From Amphiduros pacificus (Eukaryota > Annelida > Polychaeta > Phyllodocida > Hesionidae), in contig OX439002.1 of assembly GCA_949316495.1 (NCBI GenBank), forward strand, positions 50,374,531-50,438,530: a DNA stretch of 64,000 nt, given 5' to 3'. Positions 52,801 through 64,000 of this stretch are shown here, one piece after another; position 1 is the stretch's first letter, and each line of letters starts with the position of its first letter. The notes under the pieces are model-generated. The model had not been told where the DNA came from and did not search any database. It saw only the letters and a program-made list of their open reading frames with translations. The position numbers were made by a program, and so were the translations under genes.

Positions 52801-53994
52801 CGGAAGGTATAAATTGTCACCAACAAGTTTTTTTTTCTTCAGAACCTGCTGAATATGTCTTTTACATTCATTAAAAAGACTGATCTTGAAACATACTTTA
52901 AAGGGTATCGACAAACACCTGATTATTCTTAATGACATTAATTTTTGAAATGTCACAGTGTATTTTACGCATTTTAATGTAAATCAATTGACATCATATA
53001 AAAGATCTGATTGAAAGTGTCACTCAAACTGGAAATTGTATTAACGATATTGTGAAACCCAGTAGGGGGATATGGCTGCAACCTTCTGCCTGAGTAATCT
53101 TAGATTATGAGATTATAAAGCCTCAGGACATCTGTCAAGTCTAAATGCTTCAGAAAGAAAACTATTCCCAATATTCTTATTAATGGTCAAAACTGTATTT
53201 TTGTTCTAATATTGCCTACTGAAGACATTCTAAGTTTTCATATTTAAGATTCAATATTTACAATGTGTCAATACAATAAAATTGAAGTCATATCATGCAA
53301 AATTATCTTGAGTCTAATTTATCAGATAAAGTGCCATGCTAGTTAAGATACCTGTGAAGGTAGGAGTGAATGTGTGGGTAGGTGGATGAGATTAATATAA
53401 CCTAGATGTAGCCAGGGCATAGTTTGTGAGATCTATGCAAGCTGGATACCCACTGCCCTTCCTCCCCAGACTCATCTATTTTACCAAAATCCAATATTGC
53501 CCATGGGACTCACAGCCTGCCTTATTTTAAGAAATGTCGTGTATGATTATAAAATACAGGCCTTAGTGTCTTAGCACTGGGACCATAAATAAAGATTGGA
53601 TGTTGGTGTTTTAATGACATTGATGGGATCATTTCCGTCAATTTCGGCAGAGAATATGCAATATATTGAACGTTAACTTTTGAGATTTAGATGTCACCTT
53701 CTTGGTCTTATATATCTAGATCGTTCTGTCTTTTTTTCTTTTTCTGACAGGAAGTAATTAAAAAGTTGATGGCTTCACATAATGCATTGGAGGTGAGAAT
53801 TATATGGGGTTATCAGAGAATATGGCAAACATGCGTGTTGGATGGTTGTTTCCAGGTGTATTGTTGAAGAGTGTGTGATGGATATGGTGAAAGTTTCAGT
53901 ATATGTCGACCTGGCAGAGTGAACATGGGAGAGTGATACATTCAACTAGGTGTATGATAGACTTGGAAGACTGCACGATGGATACGGTCGTATA

Positions 53995-54965
53995 AAGTGT
54001 TTTTGGTAGTCATATGTGCTATAGTCATAGTAGTGGTATGAGTGATTGACATGGTAATGGCTGTGGGTCATGGTTTAGCGTTAATGATGGTCAAGGTGGT
54101 AGCCTAAACAGTTGTCATGGTAAGAGTTTGATTGGTGGACATTACAGTAGTGTGAGTGATGGTCATGATAGGAATGTGAGTGATGGTCATGGTAGTAGTG
54201 TGAGTGATGGTCATGGTAGTAGTGTGAGTGATGGTCATAGTAGCAGTGTGGATGATGGTCGTGGTAGTAGTGTGAGTGATGGTCATAGTGGAAGTATGAG
54301 TGATGGTCATGGTAGTAGTGTGGGTGATGGTCATGGTAGTAGTGTGAGTGATGGTCATGGTAGTAGTGTGGGTGATGGTCATGGTAGTAGTGTGAGTGAT
54401 GGTCATGGTAGCAGTGTGAGTGATGGCCATGGTAGTAGTGTGAGTGATGGTCATGGTAGCAGTGTGAGTGATGGCCATGGTAGTAGTGTGGGTGATGGTC
54501 ATGGTAGTAGTGTGAGTGATGGTCATGGTAGTAGTGTGGGTGATGGTCATGGTAGTAGTGTGAGTGATGGTCATGGTAGTAGTGTGGGTGATGGTCGTGG
54601 TAGCAGTGTGAGTGATGGTCATGGTAGCAGTGTGAGTGATGGTCATGGTAGTAGTGTAATTGGTGTTAGAGGTAGTATGAGTAATTGTGTAAGTGTGAGT
54701 GATTCTCATGGCAGTAGTGTGAGTGATGATCATGGTAGTAGCGTGAGTGGTTGTCAGGAGGGTAACATGAGCGGTTGTCATGGTGTAAACATGGGTCTTG
54801 GTATAAGTGTAAGACACGGTCATGGTGGTGAGATGTGAGTGTTGGTCATGGTAGTGGCATGAGTTGAGGTAATGGTAGTGGCATGAGTTGTGGTAATGGT
54901 AGTAGGATGTGAGTGTTGGTCATGGTAGTGGCATGAGTTGAGGTAATGGTTGTAGGATGTTTGGT
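53995..54965. repeat. 24-bp minisatellite with homogeneous core
   Basis: Unit AGTGATGGTCATGGTAGTAG followed by TGTG, about 40 units. The core (about 54,150-54,650) is nearly perfect and shows an alternating AGTGAT/GGTGAT two-unit pattern; both edges are degenerate. As 24 is a multiple of three and the unit lacks stops, the array reads as SDGHGSSV repeats on the plus strand and TTTMTITH repeats on the minus strand, over 236-239 codons each. No signal peptide, splice context or ATG at the plus-strand start supports a gene. Confidence 0.9.
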
Positions 54966-55366
54966 AGACACGGCAGAGTGTGATTATCCTGGTGAATCCT
55001 ATGACAGGATAGTATGAGTCAGAGCAACAGGTGGTGACCTTATAATCTTTGGTGTCATCTTGTGGCATTTAATGGGACACATTGCCCTCCCAGACTCGCA
55101 AACCAGAGTCTGCCCAGCATGGCCAACAAGCTAGTAAATGTACTTACAGCTCATATAACAGGTCTGGCACACAGTCGCCTGCAAAGCTAGTGTAAACTAG
55201 GTCTTAGTGGTTCTAGTGGGTTCACCAGGCAATGTCAGTTGCTGATGGCATACTGAAATGAGTTGACAACAAAGCATTCTACTATAAAACAGAGCCATAT
55301 TTGAGAGACAATTCCCAGAATGTCTCCTTTTCCTCCATCCACATTGATAATATTACATGTATATAT

Positions 55367-55774
<408 letters not shown>

Positions 55775-56496
55775 CATCATTTGGTATGGGCAGAAAGCAG
55801 CACGATTTGATATATTTCTTGACCGAAGCCTTGAGTGTGAGAAATAAGCAGTGATGATCATCTACATGGAGAAGATGTTACAGATCGAGTGGGACTCTGT
55901 CACGCAGGCGCAGTAATCACATCCGTGTCCTTCTGACATCTGCAATCCACATGCACGACAGTCAACCAGGCAAAACAATTCTGCTTAATTTGACACTTGA
56001 CCAACACGCCAATGTTCAACTGGGAGTGTGTGAAAGTCGTGAGAACATGGGTTTGTAAACCCCTCAGAATTCCTTATGGATTGGTTTGTCACTGGTATTC
56101 GCAACCCAGACGTAAACATATGTTTCAATTCTGTGAAAAAAAAGCAAATATCATGTTTCACGTTATTTGGAAAAGACAGGATGCACATTTTTTTGGTGGG
56201 TAGTTAATTCACAGGAAAAAAGAGAAGCATATTTTCAAAATTCTCCGAAATTCATATATAATTTATGGTTAATTGTATCAAGGTATTTGGTAATACTTGA
56301 GATATTTCACATTCGCGTGACTACCAGTGTCCTATTATGATTACCAGTATCGTATTATAATTTGCTTTGAATTATCTGTTCTTATTTCAAATTTGCGTCA
56401 TATAGTATAAGGTTCATTATGATAGAACTCTGTCACCTACACTCTAATTTGAAAATGTATTTGGAATCATAATGATGGCTCAATATATCAAACAAG

Positions 56497-56990
56497 CGGC
56501 ATCCCAACAGAAAGAAAGAAGACAACTTAAAACTAACATGACATCCCCAACAGAAAGAAACAAGACAATTTAATACTTACACGGCATCCCCAACAGAAAG
56601 AAACAAGACAGTTTAATACTTACACGGCATCCCCAACAATAAGAAACAAGACAACTTAATACTAACATGACATCCCCAACAGAAAGAAACAAGACAGTTT
56701 AATACTTACACGGCATCCCCAACAGAAAGAAACAAGACAGTTTAATACTTACACGGCATCCCCAACAGAAAGAAACAAGACAACGGCATCCCCAACATGA
56801 AGAAACATAGACAATTAAATATTTACGTGGCATCCCCGACAGAAAAAAACAAGACAATTTAATACTTTCACGGCATCTCCAACAGAAAGAAACAGGATAA
56901 TTTAATACTCACACGGCATCTCCAACAGAAAAAGACATAGACAGTAAAAGGCAAACATAACACCCCTGACAGGAAAATATGTAAATACAT
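56497..56990. repeat. 43-bp minisatellite, about 10 copies
   Basis: Unit CATCCCCAACAGAAAGAAAC then AAGACAGTTTAATACTTACA. Very diverged copies continue to about 57,380 (for example CAACAGAAAGAAACATAAG near 57,325), so the original array was nearly 0.9 kb. Confidence 0.9.
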
Positions 56991-58964
56991 TTTATGACAT
57001 ATAGATAATTGAATTATGAATCAGGAATATTAATTTGAATCATTTATCTCGAATATAAACACAATGAATCTTATTATAATAGCTTTCAAGACTTGATAAT
57101 CTTATTTTTTAATCTGAAGTTGTAAATTATGAAGATTGGAGGATTAACAAATTTGAACGGCTTACATAGCATTCTGGTACTAACAAATATAAATAATAAA
57201 AGGCCTACATACATTTGATAGATTTCAAAGCATTCCCCAAAATTAGGAAAGTAAACCCCGAAAGCTTACTTTGCATTCCCAACAGTATTAAACCTCACAA
57301 GGAAAGGCTTATATATCATCAGCAACAGAAAGAAACATAAGCCATAAAAAACAAATCTAGCATTCCCGATACAACATGTAGAAAAACTAGTCCAAAATAA
57401 TGAATATCAATTTGACGTTTTTTTATGATATTTAGAAAATAAAACTTCAAACAGGGATATCAATTTGCCTCCCATTTATCTCACATATATATTAGTTGAA
57501 ACAAACAAATCCTTATATTGCAATAGAGCATGTAAAAGTCTATCTTATTATTTTTCACATCATAAAGCACGAAGATTAGGGGATTTTAGGGTGCAAGTAA
57601 TCACTAGGCTACCTTATCTTCAATTAGAATGACAGCAATCTACAATGTCTCTGACAAAGTAGTGCCCGTGGGTGCATTGTGGTCAGGCCTGTTGAGTTCA
57701 CTTGTTCACTGCAATAAGCTCTGCAGATCCGCTCAGTGTCACGAGCCTGCCAGCATACCCGAACCATTATAACCTCTATGATTGGCCTAAGTTGATGCGA
57801 TAGCACCATTACGCGTTAAGACCTTAAGAGATTCCAATTCAATATATTCAACCAACTTTCCGCCATCTTGGTTTTAGTGCATTCACGGCTTGGTTGCAGC
57901 CATCACAAACAATTTCTCCGGCGACACAATAAATAGAAATACTTTCGCCGCCATACCCTATTCCACTTTTAATCCCTACATGACTATTCCTTACTCTAGT
58001 GTTTCACCTTTTAAGTCAGTTATGTTCGCTTATGGAAAAAAAGTCTTCATGATGATGTTAAGCCCAATGTAAAAACCCTGCAGCAGGGCAGGTGAGAGCC
58101 GACCAGTAGTATCTTTTAACAGCTTCAATGTCATTTTACTTCACAGGAGCAACATTCCTATCCTTTACCATCTGTATATGTACATATATGATGATTCATA
58201 CATATGATAATTCATATACAGAAAAGTAATTCATATATATTGATAATTCATGACAGAGGGATGTGGTATCGTGTGATGTTAATAAGTCATTGATTTAGAA
58301 GTAAGCTCTTTTTCCTAATTGTTACTAATTTCTAAATTAGAGCTTATTTATTTCTGTTAATTTTCTTCACGCCCCATTCAAACAATTGTCTGCATAATAT
58401 ATGCAACAGTAGGAATACAAATATCTGACTTTTCTTTATATATCCAATAAAATCATTTTTAAATATTAGAGTCTCTGAATAGAAAAAAACATGGAAATTA
58501 TAACCGAAAAACCACCCTGTAGTATGAACGATACATTTGTCACGATTCCTTCATTTGATTTAATGCTCAATCTATCAATGTTATGCTATGCAAAAATAAA
58601 TAATTCAATATCCCGATTTGCGTCGCAGCATAATATATTTGAATATCAATAATTTAATTTGAAATAACGTCTGTTGACAGTTCAGATGACCTAGGGTTTT
58701 GAAAACAATACATCAATATTGAGGAATTAATGTGATTTAATGTGGTTTAAAACCAATTTCACCGCAGAGATAATTTCACCATTGATTTCAATGGAGGATA
58801 AGAATGTTTTCATTTAGAAATCAAGTGTGTATTCGATAGCTGGGTCGTGACCTTTGTGATCTATTCAGATAATAGATTAGATTTCCACTGATTCTGGTTA
58901 TTCTCTTTGGAAATGTTAAGATTTCTGAAGCAGAACTGTGCAGGTGGCAACATGTGTAGTTCTT

Positions 58965-59381
<417 letters not shown>

Positions 59382-59444
59382 TAGTTATAAAGAAAACATC
59401 GTTAGGGTGATTGGCATTTTTCCTTGAGGGTCATATATATACTA

Positions 59445-59515
59445 CTTTATATATACTACTTTATATAAATATATATATATATATATATACTACACATATA
59501 TACTACACATACTAC
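59445..59515. repeat. TA/TACTAC low-complexity run
   Basis: Alternating TATATATACTACTT and TACTACACATA units next to element copy B. Confidence 0.8.
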
Positions 59516-62500
59516 CAGCGGGAGTAATTAGGTCGCTTCTGGTAGTACGTGTTACATAGTCAACCGAAACTGAATTTATTAAGAGAACAATGTTTACATG
59601 CAGTTCCGTGATGTAAGAATAGAACATCAATTAGCCAAACTCCATTTGCACATCCTCTTTCTATTCGATAAAATGAATGCTCCATGAAAGTAAATCATTC
59701 TTTGGAGTTGACTATTGTTCAGAATTAAAAAAAGATTCAAGCTATAATATGATTGAATGGCATTTTTATATACCAACGTAGTGTGATATAATGTCTAGTA
59801 TATTTTCCCATCATATTTGAATACTATCACACTACTAACACTTCATGATGAGGACAGAAGGAGCAAAAACATGGTTTGTAATTACTTCAACCCCAGGAAT
59901 ATGCTGATTATTTTGCCACATGACAGTGTTTTACCCCGATGATTCTACACATAATAATGTTAATTGCCCCTCTCTATATACCGTGTTTAAAATAATATTT
60001 ATCGGTCATATTGACGTTCTTGACACCCCGATCTGCACATCAATTCAACCGCCGTTGTCCCTAGCAGCCACGCATAAATCAAATCTTACGCTTTGGTTGT
60101 CTAAATAGTTTTGAATAGAATGGCCTGCATAAATTATGTTCACTATAATACACGGTCTTGTTGTATGTTTCTCATGATATGCACATATAAAATGAATGAT
60201 TTTATATAGATTATAACAATTTTCATTAAAATAATGCTGGCTCTATAAGATACTTTAACTACACACTACTGATCAAATAAAACGCCTTTTCCTTGGAAGG
60301 GGTACAGAGATATAGAGATGTTTTATATTTTAGTCTATAATCATCTCAGTGTAAATAGCCCTGTATCATATGACACAGAAAAACTGGGGTCCGCGTATTG
60401 ACAAACTCTTATATTACATGTAGCATTTTTGACAATTTCAAAAGTGGGTCTTAAGCTTGTTAAAACCACCGAAATTCATCTCATCCATAGGATGTTTCGT
60501 GTAATTGATACGTTAACCGATTACGCAAGTAAATATTGTACTTATATAGTATATTTAAAAGTGTCACAGACATAATTGCTGCCGAAAATGAAATCCTACA
60601 AAAGTATTTTAGATTATTTGAAATGAAAAAAAGTTTTGGACCATTTGTATATAAAAGCGCTATCTTTAGCTTACCTTATCCTCGGAAAAGTACTATTGTG
60701 TGGAGATGTATCACTACTACAGTTATCAAAGCCCGATTGTTCTATAATGATCCCTTCATATTGTCCACCAATTATATGATAGTATTACTGGTATGATCCC
60801 TGTTTGTAGATAGCCAAAGATATGCGACGCACTATCTCAGCGACTTGGATGTGAGACGGGAAACAGATAAGAGCTCACAGACAGACAAATACACATATTG
60901 TCTATTACTCTGTGTACACTATGGATGATTGTCTGGTAAATATGTTGTCCCTGTGTCCAGCCTGGGAAGTGTGAGGCAAGTTGGCACCACTCCAGTCAGC
61001 ATGCACAAAACACAGGCACCAGTAGTACATGGGAAGAGCATCAAGTCACGTGACTCTACGAGCAGACGACATCTTGTCATGTGATATTGTTAAGGGACCC
61101 AGGCTTGTTTACAGGCATTTTGCCCCTAGCATGAAGGATAGGAAGGATCTAAGCAGATCTATGCATGCAGCCCTTAGATATAGGATATGCAGGCGTAACC
61201 AAATACTATGGAATGCCATTGACAGAGAGATGTGGGTCATCTAAGTCATAACTTAGGTCATACATAACATATGTGCATAAAGCATCTGTTTGCCCCTTTA
61301 TGTATCTTTTACAAATATAAGGTGATGAAAAAGAGACTCTTTATGGCCATGTTTATATGTCCCACTTTTTTGTAAGATTTACATTGCTGTCACATACACG
61401 ACAATCCAAAGCACACATACATCTTCAGAGGTGCCTTGTTGAAAGCGGCAACCTTAAGCAACACTTAATGTTAGCATAAAGGAATCCTTTGTAAACAACA
61501 TACACATAGATAACATGTAGACTACAACTGGTAAAGCCTGATACAACATCCTGCTAATGTACATGGTAGATATGTACAAATATCTTCTTATGGGGACATT
61601 CTAATATTTTACTTAATATTAAGAGATAGGTTTTCAGTAACTATACCGTTACCAGCGTCACCATTTATTTCTATCATCATCATAATGACTTTTTAAAAAT
61701 CAACATCTCGTCATAACACAATACCAGATTTCCTATTCCAAGAACTTTTCATAAGAAATATGAGAACCTTATTCACAAGAATGGAATTTATATTTAGAAT
61801 ATATTTAAGTATTTTTATATTTTTCTCTAAAATAACCTGACACCAGACAATGGATAACCATATTTCATGTCTATATAATGTATGATGGTGAGTACCAGAT
61901 GGGTTGACATTCTGTCCATGACCTTTTTTAAATGTTACCATGCACATGTATTTATGAGGCCTCATCAATTACAGTAACAGACATAATATGTCTCGTGCAA
62001 AACACATAATCTCACCAGTATTGTGTTCAAAATTAAAAATAGATTTAAAAGTTTTATTTCTACATTTAAAATGTCCAGAACTTGCAGAAACAACAAAATA
62101 CTTTTGCTAAATGAGTATTGTTATATTGTTCTATATAAACACGTATGTCCATATCAGTATTGACTACAGACCTTTTACCTTTGTTGAATATATCTGTTGA
62201 CGTATTAGACATAATAGGCAGTTACTAATCGGCATACAGGTCAATGAAAGTTCATAATTGATGCAAAATATTGATAATAAAAGTAGAAAAAAAGTTTACT
62301 CATGATGTGCTCTTAATGTTGCATGCTTCATACAGAAACAATGGAATGTACTTTTTAGTCATCAAATTAAAAACAATCTGATTAATTCTAAATATCAAGA
62401 TCTCAAATGAGTATTAATACTTTTAAAAGTAAGATAATCTTATCTGAATCATCGGCCTTTTCATTTTTTCTGTTTTTTGTTAACGTCAGCATTTAAAGCC

Positions 62501-63026
62501 ATTTATGTTGCAACAGAGCTATTAAACCCGATTTTCTTGAGCATAAAAGTGACATTTATTGCAAACGTACCAAGTTATTTATTTTGAGACGCTTTGGTAT
62601 TTGCAATAGTTGGAAGCAAGGTCAACTCACACAACCCTTGTGACGCAAGAGCACATAAATTACTTTTATCACAGTTTCTACTTAATAACCACAATGTGGA
62701 GAACCAGTTATTTTTCTGGAATATGAACATTTATGTTTAATAATGAGGAAATAGAAAATTGTTTTCGGCAAATGACGTCGTAACACGTATGGTACATCAA
62801 TACTAATTCTTGTTTAGAATTTCCCTCGCAATTTCATTTTGAGATAATATACACCCAACATCCAGGGTTTCAAACCTCCCCTTGCTACTGCTCATGCGCA
62901 ACATATCCAAAGGTTAAACTCAATCTTCTCCGAGTTTATTCCCAAGGCAGTGTAATAGCTGTACTCATATGCAATATTGTGAATTTTCCCTAAGCGTATT
63001 GCGCTTGATGATGTTTAAAGTTCTAG

Positions 63027-63199
63027 ATGTTTCTCTTTCAAAGTTAATAAAAAGTCCAAGATTCATGCAAGTTTGATTCTTAAAGTGAGTCAAAGTGAGC
63101 CTCACGGAATAAACGTCTCTCTTTCAAAGTTAAAAAATTGTTCAAGATTCTTTCAAGTTCCATTCTTAAAATGATCCACAGTAAGCCTCAAGGAATAAA
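63027..63199. repeat. Tandem duplication of about 87 bp
   Basis: Two diverged copies, each starting TCTCTTTCAAAGTTAA and ending CCTCA.GGAATAAA. Confidence 0.85.
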
Positions 63200-64000
63200 A
63201 TATCAAACGCCTTCTGTGTGAGCCATGAGCATAAACATAGGTGGCCGACCCTGGGGAATGCTGCCCTCTACACACAGAACCACAAACCTGCCTCATCACC
63301 TTTGATTTCTAACTTTTTTAAATTGCTTTTGCAAACACAATAGACCAATAACGTCATGTTAATAATGTTGCATCATACATCAATTTTAACCTGACACCCA
63401 TACATCCTGGTGGCGATATGGGATATGTAATGCTGCCGAGGTAGTTATCATGTATCAAACACGCCGGGGATTGACGTGATTGACCTGGGGTCAAAAGTTG
63501 CTCGGTCATCAGACCTGTTTACGCTAGACAATGATTAATTGATGACTTAACTATACTCCAAAACAACAATTAATTTCATGTCCACATGACTTATTGCAAT
63601 ATATTGTAGAGTTGCAATAAACCCGGATTGGATTCAGCCAACCTTAAAGTAGCCAATGATGTTTTTGTGAAAGAATGTTTAATCTTTGTAACAAATCTGG
63701 TCGTTCTATTAAACTAATCTATAATGACGTTTTTGATTAAATGCCATAAATTTGCATCAACCGTTTGTAAACACTTTGTGATATTTATATGAGCCCTCTA
63801 CCGCCTGCAGAGGGCCGTGCACATCTAAACAGAGCTCAAGGCTGCCACTTCATTCCAGTCTGACGCCGGGAAGTGATGTTTTTGGCCATATATGTAATAC
63901 TTTATAATTTAATAATATGATATTTAACTTTAATGTACTGTATTAAAGATGAGATCAATATGATCATTTTTACAAAACGTTTGCATTTTCAATGTAAAAT

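Noticed and set aside
52374-52826. 150-codon minus-strand frame, suspected transposon coding piece
   Set aside because: No reverse transcriptase, transposase or other motif could be seen; may be repeat-derived but unsupported.
54128-54838. 236-codon SDGHGSSV-repeat protein on the plus strand and its 239-codon antisense partner
   Set aside because: Both are the same 24-bp minisatellite read in open frames; the plus frame starts at a TTG, and there is no gene context. Kept as a repeat with a finding.

Overview
This window is AT-rich, intron-rich, repeat-laden animal nuclear DNA. It is most likely from a lophotrochozoan, probably a mollusc. The support is a DM9-repeat secreted protein joined to a cysteine-rich galactose-binding-like domain (a combination I associate with bivalves), a tRNA-derived SINE with a mollusc-type tail, long TA microsatellites, and a Gyc76C-type receptor guanylate cyclase. 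Species cannot be fixed from the sequence.

Two genes are well supported. The first, on the minus strand, is the 5' part of a receptor-type guanylate cyclase. Four coding exons (38180-37791, 6739-6436, 5889-5743, 3355-3183) join in phase into 338 codons: a signal peptide plus the first part of the ANF-receptor ligand-binding domain. Intron 1 is about 31 kb. The transmembrane, kinase-homology and cyclase parts must lie beyond position 1. The second gene is on the plus strand, wholly inside that intron 1. Three exons (10180-10225, 10353-10790, 11421-11839) encode a 300-residue secreted protein with two DM9 repeats and an 8-cysteine galactose-binding-like domain. A decayed extra copy of the last domain appears to follow the stop codon.

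Layout: 1-3182, intron 4 of the cyclase; 3183-6739, exons 4 to 2; 6740-37790, intron 1, holding the DM9 gene, related direct repeats on either side of it, a SINE, a MITE-like element, several other dispersed repeats, a CpG-rich block near 29.2-29.6 kb and minisatellites; 37791-38180, first coding exon, with CpG-rich sequence upstream near 38.6-39.15 kb; about 39.2-64 kb, no recognisable gene, dominated by tandem repeats (ATC and TA microsatellites; 47-, 24- and 43-bp minisatellites) and a dispersed element family built around TA arrays.

The genes do not form a pathway in any obvious way. Their link is positional: a putative immune-type lectin gene sits antisense inside a membrane signalling receptor gene. 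No rRNA, functional tRNA, CRISPR array or bacterial-type gene was seen.
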